This document shows, piece by piece, positions 46,986 to 58,234 of a stretch of DNA of 64,000 nt (position 1 is the stretch's first letter; the number at the start of each line of letters is the position of its first letter). The DNA comes from Clostridium saccharoperbutylacetonicum N1-4(HMT) (lineage in GTDB: Bacteria > Bacillota > Clostridia > Clostridiales > Clostridiaceae): assembly GCF_000340885.1 (NCBI RefSeq), contig NC_020291.1:4525001-4589000 (forward strand), given 5' to 3'. Position numbers and translations under genes: made by a program. The notes beneath the pieces were generated by a model that did not search any database, was not told the DNA's origin, and saw nothing but the letters and a program-made list of their open reading frames with translations.

Positions 46986-47293
46986 GATATCCAAATTAAT
47001 ACTCATACTTATAAATGGAATATGTATGCATTATCGAGAAATTATAATCGTAACACTACACTAGAAATCAGATACATTTTTCTGGAAGCAGGCATGTGAA
47101 ATTGAGCTGTTGAAGGTTATTAATGGTGGGCTTGTTTCATTTAAGCTTGTCCATATTTTATATATGGAACACGCTGAAATGACGACAAGCCCACATTTAG
47201 AACCTTCCAGCGAAAATTTCACTAGTCCTGTGGAAGATAAATGTATTGGATTTCGTTAAGTTTCGCATAAGCCTAATTCTCGCGTTGGATATC
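46986..47293 (+). repeat. 308-bp structured repeat element, copy C
   Basis: The ends are GATATCCAA (46986-46994) and TTGGATATC (47285-47293). Internal helices in order are 47064-47079 with 47239-47254, 47096-47103 with 47215-47222, 47106-47118 with 47201-47211, 47126-47135 with 47185-47194 (GTGGGCTTGT/ACAAGCCCAC, perfect), and a terminal hairpin 47050-47056-like TCCATAT/ATATGGA at 47150-47156 and 47162-47168. CGAGAA near the 5' end also faces TTCTCG near the 3' end. It has the same length and orientation as copy A. It splits the abnA gene from the abfA/transporter operon. Confidence 0.85.
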
Positions 47294-47309
47294 AATGATG
47301 AATTATGAA

Positions 47310-47402
47310 TAATTTAGGCACATTCAAATAAATAACAAGCCTATTTCTAGGAAAATTCAACTTGTTATTTAATTTCATGTGCCAAATCCTAAATTATATA
47401 AA
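47310..47402 (-). terminator. Terminator of the transporter/GH51 operon
   Basis: A long interrupted hairpin on the minus strand pairs AATTTAGG, GGCACAT and AAATAACAAG with CTTGTTATTT, ATGTGCC and (C)CTAAATT, around a loop that contains a small CCTAGAAATAGG hairpin. It begins about 30 bases beyond the abfA stop at 47430. Confidence 0.65.
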
Positions 47403-47429
47403 TTAAAACAAACCTTTTTTAAATTGATT

Positions 47430-48953
<1,524 letters not shown>

Positions 48954-49027
48954 TCATCTCCTTAATTATCTACATTTAATTTTCATCATTAATTGACAAT
49001 TGATCATCGGCCATTTGACCACTGCCA

Positions 49028-49927
49028 CTACCCTTTTACTGCCCCGGCAGTCATACCATCTACAAAATACTTTTGGAAGCACATAAATAATATGAATATT
49101 GGTAATATTGATAAGAAAGATCCAACAAATAATAAATTAAAATTATTTCCATAAGGTGTCATTAAAGTATTCAAACCTATTGGTAATGTGAATTTACTAC
49201 TATCCTTTAATACCAACATTGGCCATAATAGATTGTTCCAACTACCCATAGCATTTAGTATAGCCATGGCTGCAAAGGATGGTTTCATTATTGGTAATAT
49301 TAATCTAAAGAAAATACCATATTCAGAAGCTCCATCTATTCTTCCTGCTTCAACAAGATCTTTAGGTATTCCAGATAAGTATTGTCTAAAGAAAAATATA
49401 GTTGATGCTTGTGCTATACTTGGTAAAATAATACCTGCATAACTGTTAGTTAAGTGCATAGTACTTATTTGACTATAAAGAGGTAACATTAAAATTTCGA
49501 AAGGTACCATCATAACAAACAATACACAAATAAATAAGAAATTTTTTCCTTTAAAGTCATACATTGCAAATCCATAAGCAACGAATGCACTAACAAACAA
49601 TTGAAGTGCCACCTGTCCTATTGTTAAAAACAAACTGTTAAAAAACCAAGTGAAGAAACTATTCTTTTCAGTAAACAAAATCACGTAGTTTTTAAAAGAC
49701 ATTTTAGCTATATCTATAGATGCATCCATACCATTTGCTACTACTACTGCACCATCTTTAAAAGTTGAAATTAACAATGTATAAAAAGGAATTATTAGTA
49801 CTAAGGCTATAACAGAAAATAGGGCAAAAATCATTACTCTAGTAGGTATATTTTTTCCTTTTCCTGCTATAATTTGAGTGCTTTTTTTATAACTTTTTCT
49901 ACTATTAAATTCTAAATTATTTTGCAT
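49028..49927 (-). CDS. Arabino-oligosaccharide ABC permease (AraQ/MalG type)
   Basis: This 299-residue permease has six membrane helices and the EAA motif EAGRIDGASEYGIFFRLILP. The MalG-like C-terminus ends FVDGMTAGAVKG. AAGGAGG lies before the ATG at 49927, one base after the stop of the first permease gene, so translation is coupled. It pairs with the upstream permease in a CUT1-family importer. The gene order and abfA neighbour point to arabino-oligosaccharides as cargo. Confidence 0.9.
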   Translation of the reverse strand: MQNNLEFNSRKSYKKSTQIIAGKGKNIPTRVMIFALFSVIALVLIIPFYTLLISTFKDGAVVVANGMDASIDIAKMSFKNYVILFTEKNSFFTWFFNSLFLTIGQVALQLFVSAFVAYGFAMYDFKGKNFLFICVLFVMMVPFEILMLPLYSQISTMHLTNSYAGIILPSIAQASTIFFFRQYLSGIPKDLVEAGRIDGASEYGIFFRLILPIMKPSFAAMAILNAMGSWNNLLWPMLVLKDSSKFTLPIGLNTLMTPYGNNFNLLFVGSFLSILPIFILFMCFQKYFVDGMTAGAVKG

Positions 49928-49928
49928 A

Positions 49929-50819
49929 CTAATCCTCCTTCTTAAATGTTCCATTTAATTTCAATTGTACTAAGTTAATAGCCATTCCTACGATAAATAG
50001 AACCAAACCTACAGCCGATGCATAACCCATTGCATTTTTTTCAATACCTTGTCTATACAAATATCCTACAATTGTAAGTCCTATATTATTAGGAGAATTA
50101 TTTCCGTTATATATCATATAACTTTCTATAAACATTGCCAGACCTGCATATATAGATATAGTAAGTACATAAATAGTTGTTGGTTTAAGTTGAGGTATTG
50201 TAACATATCTAAACTTCTGCCAAGTACTTGCTCCATCAATATCTGCTGATTCATATAATTCTGCTGGTATGTTTTTTAATCCCGATAAGAAATATAACAT
50301 ATTAACACCTGTCCATCTCCAACAAGCTAAAACTAATAGAACAATAAAACCTGTGGTTCCGTTTTTAAGCCATTTATATGGTTCCATTCCAAATAAAGCA
50401 GTAAATTGATTCATCAAAGATGTAGCTTGTTCTCCAAAACTAAATCTAAAAACAATACCTGCAACGGCAACAGAGGTTAAAGCAGGGATATATAATGCTG
50501 CTTTGAAGAATTCTCTACCAACCATTAATTTACTGTTTATAATACATGCAAGCACCATAGGAATTGGGATAAGTAATATCAATGTCCATATCATATACTT
50601 AAAACTATTCGCTAATGCAATTAAAAAAACCTTATCTCCTAATAGTTTTGTGTAATTATCTAATCCAACAAACTCTCTTGAACCTGGCAATACATTTTGA
50701 AAGCTCATTATTATTGTATTTATCATTGGAGATATAAAAAACACCAAAAACACAAGAATAAACGGCAATATAAATACATATGGTGCTACTTTTTTATTAT
50801 ATATAAATCCTTTAAACAT
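49929..50819 (-). CDS. Arabino-oligosaccharide ABC permease (AraP/MalF type)
   Basis: This 296-residue permease has six membrane helices and the EAA loop ESADIDGASTWQKFRYVTIPQL. The N-terminal PYVFILPFILVFLVFFISPM is typical of CUT1 MalF-like subunits. GGGAGGAAG lies about 8 bases before the ATG at 50819. No ATPase gene is in the operon, so the importer must borrow a multitask ATPase of the MsmX/MsiK kind encoded elsewhere, as the Bacillus arabinose-oligomer system does. Confidence 0.9.
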   Translation of the reverse strand: MFKGFIYNKKVAPYVFILPFILVFLVFFISPMINTIIMSFQNVLPGSREFVGLDNYTKLLGDKVFLIALANSFKYMIWTLILLIPIPMVLACIINSKLMVGREFFKAALYIPALTSVAVAGIVFRFSFGEQATSLMNQFTALFGMEPYKWLKNGTTGFIVLLVLACWRWTGVNMLYFLSGLKNIPAELYESADIDGASTWQKFRYVTIPQLKPTTIYVLTISIYAGLAMFIESYMIYNGNNSPNNIGLTIVGYLYRQGIEKNAMGYASAVGLVLFIVGMAINLVQLKLNGTFKKED

Positions 50820-50855
50820 TGCTAAACTTCCTCCCACCACACTTTTAAATAGTAC

Positions 50856-50904
50856 AGAGAAGCTGTTTTTTTCCAGCTTAATATTTTCACCAAACAGCTT
50901 CTCT
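50856..50904 (-). terminator. Intercistronic hairpin after the binding-protein gene
   Basis: AGAGAAGCTGTTT and AAACAGCTTCTCT are perfect 13-bp arms 23 bases apart, sitting between the binding-protein stop (50920) and the permease start (50819). The minus-strand tail is not a U run, so it is better seen as a 3'-end stabiliser or leaky terminator that keeps the binding-protein message more abundant. Confidence 0.6.
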
Positions 50905-50919
50905 TTATAAATTTTTCAA

Positions 50920-52269
50920 TTATTTTAATTCGTTTTCTACTTGTTGTTGTGCTTCATCTAAGGCTTGTTTTATATCTTTTTTGTCTTCGAATATACTATT
51001 TAAAGTTACTGTACATAAAACGTTGTTTATGCTAGGCATAGCTTGATTTGACTTAATTAATGAAATTTCATTTTTAATTTCATTTAATGTATCAAAAGGA
51101 TTAGTCTTGAAGTATTTTATAAACTTATTATCTTTATTTTGAGTAAGAGTTTTGTCATTCCATAAGTCAGTATTTATTGGATCAAATCCTAAGTCATCCC
51201 ATATAGCTCTTTCTCCATCTTCTGAAAGTTTAGCATATGCTATGAATTCTTTAAGGTTTTGTTTATTTTTAGCTGTTTTAGTTACAACTGTACCAGTACC
51301 ACCAAGACCTACTGAACGTGGTTGACCTTTTTCAAATACTGGAGCTGGAGCAATTGCCCATTTACCTGCTTGATCAGGCATATATTGTAAAAATCTTGAC
51401 ATGTACCACATAGCTTTAATTACAACTGCATAATCTCCATTATTTATTGCACCTTCAGCATCTGTTGTATCAGGTTGTCCACCTGGAATAGTTGCTATAG
51501 CATGTGCATCTTGCATATCTCTTAAAGTAGTAAGTGCCTTAACCATTTGAGGGCTGTTTAATTGAGGCTTTCCATTAGCATCAGTATAGTCTGATTTTTG
51601 TTCAGCTAACATAAGACTTGTTTGCCAAGCAGCACTTGTATCTGCTGTACCAAAGTTTTTACCAGTTGCAGCATAATATTTAGCACCTGCTTTCTTGAAA
51701 TCATCCCATGTTACTATAGTTTTATAATCAATACCTGCTTTTTCTAAAAGTTCAGTGTTGTAATATGCAACTGTTGCACCAACATGGTAATCAAATCCAT
51801 ACACATGGTTATCCTTACTATAAAGTTCGACACGCGATTTAACTACCTTGTCCTTATAAGGCACAAAAACATCATCAAGCGGTTCAAATTGTGGGTCTCC
51901 TTTTAAGAAGTTAGGAAATTTACCTACTTCTACATCCGCTACATCAGGAGCTCCTTGTCCGGACAAGAGGGCTGATTGTAATTTATTATGCATATCATCA
52001 TAAGGAAGAACTGTAAATTTAATATTAAGTTTCTTGTCAGGATTCTTTTGGTTCCACTTGTCTAGCATCTTTTGAAAAAAAGTAGCATGCATATCAACAA
52101 AAGTCCACATTTCTAATTGATCCCCCGAATTAGATGCTGCATCTTTTTTTCCATCATTACTTGAACTTGTTGATGCGGTATTTCCACCACATCCAATCAA
52201 CATAGATGCTGCAAGAGTTGTTGTAACAACAGCAGTTGCAAGTTTTTTTAATATTTTTACACTTTTCAT
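50920..52269 (-). CDS. Arabino-oligosaccharide-binding lipoprotein (AraN-like)
   Basis: This 449-residue CUT1-type solute-binding protein has a signal peptide and lipobox MLIGCGG, followed by a Ser/Gly/Asp linker. The two-lobe fold carries QSALLSGQGAPDVADVEVG, aromatic residues for sugar stacking, and VGLGGTGTVVTKTAKNKQNLKEFIAYA. GGGAGG precedes the ATG. It heads the operon with two permeases and abfA, transcribed from a sigma-A promoter about 310 bases upstream with a cre-like site in the leader. Confidence 0.9.
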   Translation of the reverse strand: MKSVKILKKLATAVVTTTLAASMLIGCGGNTASTSSSNDGKKDAASNSGDQLEMWTFVDMHATFFQKMLDKWNQKNPDKKLNIKFTVLPYDDMHNKLQSALLSGQGAPDVADVEVGKFPNFLKGDPQFEPLDDVFVPYKDKVVKSRVELYSKDNHVYGFDYHVGATVAYYNTELLEKAGIDYKTIVTWDDFKKAGAKYYAATGKNFGTADTSAAWQTSLMLAEQKSDYTDANGKPQLNSPQMVKALTTLRDMQDAHAIATIPGGQPDTTDAEGAINNGDYAVVIKAMWYMSRFLQYMPDQAGKWAIAPAPVFEKGQPRSVGLGGTGTVVTKTAKNKQNLKEFIAYAKLSEDGERAIWDDLGFDPINTDLWNDKTLTQNKDNKFIKYFKTNPFDTLNEIKNEISLIKSNQAMPSINNVLCTVTLNSIFEDKKDIKQALDEAQQQVENELK

Positions 52270-52528
52270 ATTATTTACCTCCCATTTTCAAATAAAATCA
52301 ATATATTTATGACCATTGTCTTCATATAGTTGTAAATACATAATACAAAAACAATGCTTAAATCATATTTCACTTTACTTTTTTAAAATAAATATATAAC
52401 CATAAAGATATTTATTTTAAAATATATTAAACTATATATTTTAGATAGTTTAATACCCAATAACCATATTTTATATTAAATGTAAATTATTTTTAAATTT
52501 AATGCATATTTCTACACTTTTCCCTTTT

Positions 52529-52543
52529 TATAATCGTTTTCAT
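52529..52543 (-). promoter_or_regulatory. Candidate catabolite-response element (cre)
   Basis: On the minus strand ATGAAAACGATTATA fits the CcpA consensus WTGNAANCGNWNNCW at all but one defined position. It lies about 40 bases downstream of the -10 of the transporter operon, a usual position for roadblock repression by CcpA. Confidence 0.4.
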
Positions 52544-52580
52544 TTGTTGTAATATTTAATTTCATTCTTTTTATACTTTA

Positions 52581-52608
52581 ATTATATACCGATTAATTCC
52601 AAAGTCAA
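52581..52608 (-). promoter_or_regulatory. Sigma-A promoter of the arabino-oligosaccharide operon
   Basis: On the minus strand there is a -35 TTGACT (52603-52608), a 16-base spacer and a perfect -10 TATAAT (52581-52586). It has the same -35, spacer length and spacer edges (TTGG...GGTA) as the GH43 promoter at 43817-43844. It lies in the 516-base divergent gap 52270-52785, otherwise AT-rich. Confidence 0.65.
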
Positions 52609-52785
52609 TAGTTTTGCATCATGTTTATCTAAATTATTTTAAATATATTTAAAGTATATTAGCACTATCATTACCTCTCTACATCATGTACATTTATATA
52701 CTATTGCAGGTAATTTTATCTAATGTTATACTATTTCTAAATTTATACAAAATCATGAATTCTAATATTTTAAGGAGACTACGTT

Positions 52786-53472
52786 ATGCGCATATTAAAA
52801 ATACTTACTGCAAATTTTGAAAAAGAAGGGCCTGGAATAAACAAAAATGATCCCCAAAAGGAAGGCTTCTCTTTATTTTTAGAAATTCTTATTTTGCGAT
52901 TTTGGGACATTATTAAGTTAAATTTGATTTTTATCCTATATTGTATACCTATAGTGACCATAGGTCCTGCTCTTGCTGCTATGACTTCTATTACAATCTC
53001 CATGATTCAAAGGAAACATATTTATATTTTCTCTGATTTTCATAAAGCCTTCAAAAGTAACTTTAAACAATCTTTTATAGCAGGAATTATATATATCATA
53101 ACAATTGTTATTTTAAGTTATTCACTAGCTTACTATTATAAACTGGCTCAAAATAATTACTTCTTTTATTCTATATTCTTTTTTTGTTTTTTTCTTTCAG
53201 TTTTCGTAGGACTTGCTTGGTTATATGTTTATCCACTTATAACAACTGTACATCTTTCATTAAAAGATATTTTCAAAAACTCCATTCTCCTATCAATAGT
53301 ATGTTTTAAAAACACTTTACTAGGAGCTTTAGTATACTGGTTAATTGTTAGTGTTAATATTTTATTTTTCCCTCTAGCACTTCCATTTTATATATTATTA
53401 TCTTTTGGCATTCTTTCTTTTATAGGAAGCTTTGCTACCTATAAAGGAATCGAGACTTTCATTATAAAATAA
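52786..53472 (+). CDS. YesL-family (DUF624) membrane protein
   Basis: This 228-residue protein has five hydrophobic helices and the N-terminal signature of DUF624 (RFWDIIKLNLIFILYCIPIVTIGPALAAM). Genes of this family sit beside CUT1 sugar transporters and polysaccharide-degrading enzymes across Firmicutes, but their biochemical role is unknown. It is divergent from the arabino-oligosaccharide operon. AAGGAG precedes the ATG. Confidence 0.85.
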   Translation: MRILKILTANFEKEGPGINKNDPQKEGFSLFLEILILRFWDIIKLNLIFILYCIPIVTIGPALAAMTSITISMIQRKHIYIFSDFHKAFKSNFKQSFIAGIIYIITIVILSYSLAYYYKLAQNNYFFYSIFFFCFFLSVFVGLAWLYVYPLITTVHLSLKDIFKNSILLSIVCFKNTLLGALVYWLIVSVNILFFPLALPFYILLSFGILSFIGSFATYKGIETFIIK

Positions 53473-53666
53473 AAAATGTATATTAAAGGATATAAATCCT
53501 TTAATATACACTTTCTATAATCAGTCTATTATTTTTTCATCTTTGTTAAATTTTAAATAAAACTTAAAATTTAATTACGCGAGCTTTCCCTTTAGAACTT
53601 TATTGAATAATGATAATTGCTAATTACTAATTTAACATTATAAATTAGTAATTGTATATTCAAATT

Positions 53667-54425
53667 CTATAAATTAATCACTAGTTCTACAGGACAATGG
53701 TCTGATCCCATTACTTCCGTATGAATTTTAGCAGCTTCCAATTTATCTTTCAAACTTTCTGATGTTAAAAAGTAATCTATTCTCCATCCTGCATTATTAG
53801 CTCTTGCATTAAATCTATATGACCACCAAGAATATACACCTTCTACATCTGGGTAAAAGTGTCTATATGTATCAATAAAGCCTGCCTCCAATAATTCAGA
53901 CATCTTATCTCTTTCTTCATCTGTGAAGCCAGCATTTCTTCTATTTGCTTTAGGATTTTTAAGATCAATTTCCTTATGGGCAACATTTAAATCACCACAA
54001 ACTATAACCGGTTTCTTTTCTTCAAGTTCCTTTAAATATTTTCTAAAAACATCTTCCCATACCATTCTATAATCTAATCTTTCAAGTGCTTGCTTAGAAT
54101 TAGGAGTATATACAGTAACTAAATAAAAATCATCATATTCAGCAGTGATAACTCTTCCTTCATTATCATGCTCACTTATACCGATGCCTTTTTTTACGCT
54201 TATAGGCTCTTCTTTAGTAAAAACCGCTGTACCAGAATACCCCTTTTTCTCTGCGTAATTCCAGTAAGATTTATAACCTTCCAAATCCAAATCAATTTGT
54301 CCCTCTTGAAGCTTACTTTCTTGAATACAAAATATATCCGCATCAACTTCTTTAAAAAAATCTAAAAACCCTTTGCCAGCACAAGCTCTTAATCCATTAA
54401 CATTCCACGAAATTAATTTCTTCAA
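53667..54425 (-). CDS. xth: Exodeoxyribonuclease III
   Basis: This 252-residue endonuclease/exonuclease/phosphatase-fold enzyme has [12 protein letters not shown] at the start, FCIQESKLQ (metal Glu), [45 protein letters not shown] and the catalytic [11 protein letters not shown] at the end. It is the abasic-site endonuclease and 3'-exonuclease of base-excision repair. TTG at 54425 has GGAGG 8 bases before it, and a family-like KKLISWN start follows; an in-frame ATG further up (54461) lies before that site. Confidence 0.92.
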   Translation of the reverse strand: MKKLISWNVNGLRACAGKGFLDFFKEVDADIFCIQESKLQEGQIDLDLEGYKSYWNYAEKKGYSGTAVFTKEEPISVKKGIGISEHDNEGRVITAEYDDFYLVTVYTPNSKQALERLDYRMVWEDVFRKYLKELEEKKPVIVCGDLNVAHKEIDLKNPKANRRNAGFTDEERDKMSELLEAGFIDTYRHFYPDVEGVYSWWSYRFNARANNAGWRIDYFLTSESLKDKLEAAKIHTEVMGSDHCPVELVINL

Positions 54426-54609
54426 TATTATATCCTCCGTATTTTCATAAATTCTAATCAATAATAATTATTATATACTAAAATCTTAATATAATCTACT
54501 CACTCTCATACATATTTTTTATTAATTTTCCATCTTCATTTAGAAATACCAAAATAATTCCCACAATCTCAATTAACCACTAACTGTAAATTGTAAACTG
54601 AACTAAGTT

Positions 54610-55527
54610 CTATGTAATATGTAAAATAAACAAAAGTGATGTAATTATTGTAATACTTATAGGAATAGATAGAGAATTCACCACACCTGCTAAGCCCTCA
54701 TCTCCCTTACACATTCCTGTAAATACTGGAGATAGTACAGAAATCGGTCCAAAAACCAATATTATTAAAACATGCTTTATATCCATTGAAAATGGAAGCA
54801 AGTAATAAATTATTAGTGCAAAAATAAACGAACTTATATAACGGATACTTAACATAAATACAACTTTAAATAATTGTTCTCGTTTAAAATTACATTCAAA
54901 TACCATGCCTATCATAAGCATTGATAAAAAAGCATTACCCATACTTAAATTTGAAGTAATACTAAAAATCACTTGCGGTAATTTAATTCCAGTTAAAGTT
55001 ATAATAAACATAAGTAAATATGTATCAAATGGTACAGATGAAAATATTTTTCTAAGAAATCCCCTGATGCTTTGCTTCCCTCCTTCTCCTGAAACTCCAG
55101 AAGCTATTGCATATGTTCCTCCAGTACACATTATGGAATTTCCTGTATCAAAAAGACTAGCAATTCCAACTGCATACGGCCCTAAAAAACTTTGAACATA
55201 CGGAAGTGTAAAACATCCTATGTTATAACCTGCTAGATTAAGCATGTTGAAAGCTTTTTCTTTCCCATCTTTGTTCCTCGCTAATATATAACCTGTTGTT
55301 GACATGATTATATTCGCCAAGAAACCAAATAAAACGATCAAAAGCATTGATGTATCCATTTTAAAATTAGCAAAACCAGTAATTAACGCGCATGGCAGCG
55401 TAATATTCATAATAATTTTAGTAACAATCTTATAGTCTTTAGCTCCAAATATTCCTATTCTCTTTAAAACATTACCTATAATAATTATAAGAATAAAGCT
55501 AAAAGCTTTTATCAGTATTTCCCCCAT
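54610..55527 (-). CDS. AEC (auxin efflux carrier) family transporter
   Basis: This 305-residue membrane protein has ten predicted helices in two inverted halves and the family's NITLPCALITGFANF region, with a second-half LVFGPISVLSPVFTGMCKGDEGLAGVVNSLSIPISI. Bacterial members export or exchange organic acids such as malate. AAAGGGAG precedes two adjacent ATG codons (55530 and 55527); the second has better spacing. A much earlier ATG (55620) has no site and lies inside an AT-rich repeat remnant. Confidence 0.87.
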   Translation of the reverse strand: MGEILIKAFSFILIIIIGNVLKRIGIFGAKDYKIVTKIIMNITLPCALITGFANFKMDTSMLLIVLFGFLANIIMSTTGYILARNKDGKEKAFNMLNLAGYNIGCFTLPYVQSFLGPYAVGIASLFDTGNSIMCTGGTYAIASGVSGEGGKQSIRGFLRKIFSSVPFDTYLLMFIITLTGIKLPQVIFSITSNLSMGNAFLSMLMIGMVFECNFKREQLFKVVFMLSIRYISSFIFALIIYYLLPFSMDIKHVLIILVFGPISVLSPVFTGMCKGDEGLAGVVNSLSIPISITIITSLLFILHIT

Positions 55528-55547
55528 CATATCTCCCTTTCTCTTAT

Positions 55548-55690
55548 GTATATATGTATTAATTAATATTGCACATCTCAATTTAAAAAATTCTAAAAAG
55601 ATTTCATCTCTAATTGACAATTGATTATCATCTTATACAAACAAATGAGCTGCATACTTAACTAATCTTTAGTTAACAATTGAACATTGA
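55548..55690. repeat. Diverged AT-rich repeat and ATTGACAATTG phrases
   Basis: TATATATGTATTAATTAATA followed by TTGCACATCTCAATTTAAAA resembles the start of the ~100 bp elements at 14106 and 44085. It is followed by the AATTGACAATTGATTATCA and TTAACAATTGAACATTGATAA phrases that recur in many gaps here (for example 45408-45490, 48985-49015, 53605-53660 and 57863-57920). Confidence 0.4.
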
Positions 55691-55721
55691 TAACTACACC
55701 ATATATTTTAATTATAGCACA

Positions 55722-55764
55722 GAAAAAAGCTACCTTAATAAATTTTCCATTTTATCAAGATAGC
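55722..55764 (-). terminator. Terminator of the YgiQ gene
   Basis: On the minus strand GCTATCTTGATAAA pairs over 14 positions (two G-U) with TTTATTAAGGTAGC across an 8-base loop, followed by TTTTTTC, 14 bases beyond the stop. Confidence 0.85.
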
Positions 55765-55777
55765 CACTGTTATTTAT

Positions 55778-57763
55778 CTACTGTCTGCTTCTACTTTTAT
55801 GCTTTGCAGTAGTTTTTGCATTATTTTTCCCCTTAGTATTTCTTGATTTATGATTATCACTTATTTGCTTACCTTTATTTCCTCTATTAGCATTTGTTTT
55901 ATTACTTTTATCAACGGTATTACTTTCTTTACTTTTACTATATGAATTATTTTTAGAATTGTGACTTTTATCTCTTATAAGGCACTTAGGTCCATTACCA
56001 ATTAAATCAGTTCTTCCTGCTTCTGTTAAAGCTTCATATACCAAAGTATAATATTTAGGATTTTTAAATTGAAGAAGTGCCCTTTGCATAGCTTTTTCAT
56101 GTTTTGTTTTCGGAACATAAATTTCTTTCATTGTAGCTGGATCAAGTCCAGTATAATACATAGTTGTAGCTAAAGTTCCTGGTGTTGGATAAAAATCTTG
56201 AACCTGCTCCGGCTGATAATTTATATCTCTTAAATATTCTGCAAGTTCAATAGCACATTTTAAAGTACTTCCTGGATGAGATGACATTAAATACGGAATT
56301 ATGTACTGTTTCTTCCCAAGCTTATTAGTTATTTTTTCAAACTTCGCTACAAATTTATCATAAGTTTCTCCTGCTGGCTTCCCCATATACTTTAAAACAT
56401 CCCTAGAAACATGTTCAGGAGCAACTTTCAATTTTCCACTCACATGATGCTCAACTAATTCTTTAAAGAAGGTATCATCTTTATCAGCCATAATATAATC
56501 ATATCTTAGTCCAGAACGTACAAATGCTTTTTTTACCTTAGGTACCTTCCTAATAGCTCTTAATAATTCTAAATATTCAGAATGATCCACATCAGCATTC
56601 CCACAAACACTTGGAGATAAACAATCTTTTCCCTTGCAGGCACCAAAAGCTAATTGCTTGGTGCAGGCAGGTTTTCTAAAGTTTGCAGTTGGTCCTCCCA
56701 CATCATGTATGTAGCCTTTAAAATCAGGCATCTTAGTTATTTCTTCAACTTCTTGTAATATAGATTCCTTGCTTCTGCTTTGAACGACTCTGCCCTGATG
56801 AAAAGTTATAGCGCAAAACTTACAATCGCCAAAGCACCCTCTTGAACTTACAGTACTAAATTTCACTTCCTCAATTGCAGGTATTCCGCCTTTTGCTTCA
56901 TAAATAGGGTGATAATTTCTCATATAAGGAAGGTTATATACTTCATCCAGTTCTTCTCTGTTTAATGGAGTTTCTGGAATATTTTGAACCAAATATTTAT
57001 TTCCATGTTTTTGAACCAAAATATGTCCTCTTATCGAGTCTTGCTCGTCATCTTCAAGTTTACTTGCTTGTGCATATTTATATTTGTCAATTGAAACGTC
57101 TTTATATGAAGGGATTTCAATATAATCTTGAATATCTTCTAAACTTTCAGTCAGATAACAAGTCCCTCTAACATAAGTAATATCCTTCGCACGAACATTA
57201 TTCTTCAAGCTTTCTGCTATAGCTACAATTTGCTTTTCCCCCATGCTATAAATCAAAAGATCAGCTGTACTATCTATTAGTATTGATTTTCTTACCTTAT
57301 CACTCCAATAATCATAATGAGCAAACCTTCTAAGACTTGCTTCTATTCCACCAATTACAATATCAATATCTTTATATGCTTCTCTTATTTTATTACAATA
57401 TACAATTGTTGACATATCTGGCCTATGGCCCATTTCCCCACCTGGTGAATAAAGATCTGCACTTCGTTCCCTTTTACTTACAGTATAATGATTAACCATA
57501 GAATCCATATTCCCAGCATTAACCAAGAAAGCATACTTAGGTCTTCCAAGCCTTTGAAAGTCATAAATCGACTTCCAGTCTGGCTGAGCTATTATACCAA
57601 CTTTATATCCATTAGCTTCAAGAACTCTTGAAATAATTGCAGTTCCAAAACTATGATGATCTATATACGCATCGGCTGTGACTATAATAAAATCACATTC
57701 ATCCCAGCCTCTTTCTCTCATATCTTTTTTATTTATTGGTACAAACTTTTTTTCAGTTGTCAT
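55778..57763 (-). CDS. YgiQ-family radical SAM protein
   Basis: This 661-residue protein has an N-terminal UPF0313 domain and a radical-SAM core with the cluster motif Cys310-x3-Cys314-x2-Cys317 ([18 protein letters not shown]). [13 protein letters not shown] and further cysteine pairs ([14 protein letters not shown]) follow. The last ~65 residues are a Lys/Asn/Ser-rich basic tail typical of clostridial members and may bind nucleic acid. The reaction catalysed by this widespread family is unknown. GTAGGTG precedes the ATG. Confidence 0.92.
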   Translation of the reverse strand: MTTEKKFVPINKKDMRERGWDECDFIIVTADAYIDHHSFGTAIISRVLEANGYKVGIIAQPDWKSIYDFQRLGRPKYAFLVNAGNMDSMVNHYTVSKRERSADLYSPGGEMGHRPDMSTIVYCNKIREAYKDIDIVIGGIEASLRRFAHYDYWSDKVRKSILIDSTADLLIYSMGEKQIVAIAESLKNNVRAKDITYVRGTCYLTESLEDIQDYIEIPSYKDVSIDKYKYAQASKLEDDEQDSIRGHILVQKHGNKYLVQNIPETPLNREELDEVYNLPYMRNYHPIYEAKGGIPAIEEVKFSTVSSRGCFGDCKFCAITFHQGRVVQSRSKESILQEVEEITKMPDFKGYIHDVGGPTANFRKPACTKQLAFGACKGKDCLSPSVCGNADVDHSEYLELLRAIRKVPKVKKAFVRSGLRYDYIMADKDDTFFKELVEHHVSGKLKVAPEHVSRDVLKYMGKPAGETYDKFVAKFEKITNKLGKKQYIIPYLMSSHPGSTLKCAIELAEYLRDINYQPEQVQDFYPTPGTLATTMYYTGLDPATMKEIYVPKTKHEKAMQRALLQFKNPKYYTLVYEALTEAGRTDLIGNGPKCLIRDKSHNSKNNSYSKSKESNTVDKSNKTNANRGNKGKQISDNHKSRNTKGKNNAKTTAKHKSRSRQ

Positions 57764-58005
57764 TATTTCACCTACCTATTTTTCTCTTTGCCTATTATAT
57801 CACAAAGATTATAATTATGTCTTAGAATATTTTTTAAGCTTTTCAAAGGAATCCAGAACTCAATTGTTAATTTTAGAGGATCAATGATTATTAACAGCTT
57901 AACATTTATAATTGAATATTGTTTTTTTGTGTAACACTTTTTATTTATGTTTAATATACTATTTCTATAACAAAGGATTTATAAAACACAAAGGAGAAAT
58001 GAATT

Positions 58006-58155
58006 ATGAGTAATTGCTGTTGTCGTAGACGCTGTTGTCGTAGATGCTGCTGTAATAATTGTTGTTTTAATAACTGCTGCAATAATTTTGGAAATTTCGG
58101 TGGTGGATTTAACAATAATGCATGGTTTTGGCTTCCTCTATTATTTTTATTCTAA
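58006..58155 (+). CDS. 49-residue cysteine-rich small protein
   Basis: ATG at 58006 is preceded by AAGGAG and followed by 49 codons. The product begins MSNCCCRRRCCRRCCCNNCC, continues with Asn/Cys and a Gly/Phe/Asn segment (NNFGNFGGGF), and ends in a hydrophobic stretch (AWFWLPLLFLF). Twelve of 49 residues are cysteine. A terminator lies 80 bases downstream. The Gly/Phe plus hydrophobic end recalls small spore or membrane peptides of the YjcZ kind, but I do not recognise the family. The strong ribosome site and own terminator support it as a real gene; metal binding or a spore-coat role would be guesses. Confidence 0.7.
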   Translation: MSNCCCRRRCCRRCCCNNCCFNNCCNNFGNFGGGFNNNAWFWLPLLFLF

Positions 58156-58234
58156 AAATAATCATCTAAGTTAACTTTCATAAAAACATTATTATATTAT
58201 TGCTATAATTCAGCAATAAATATGATATTAAAAT

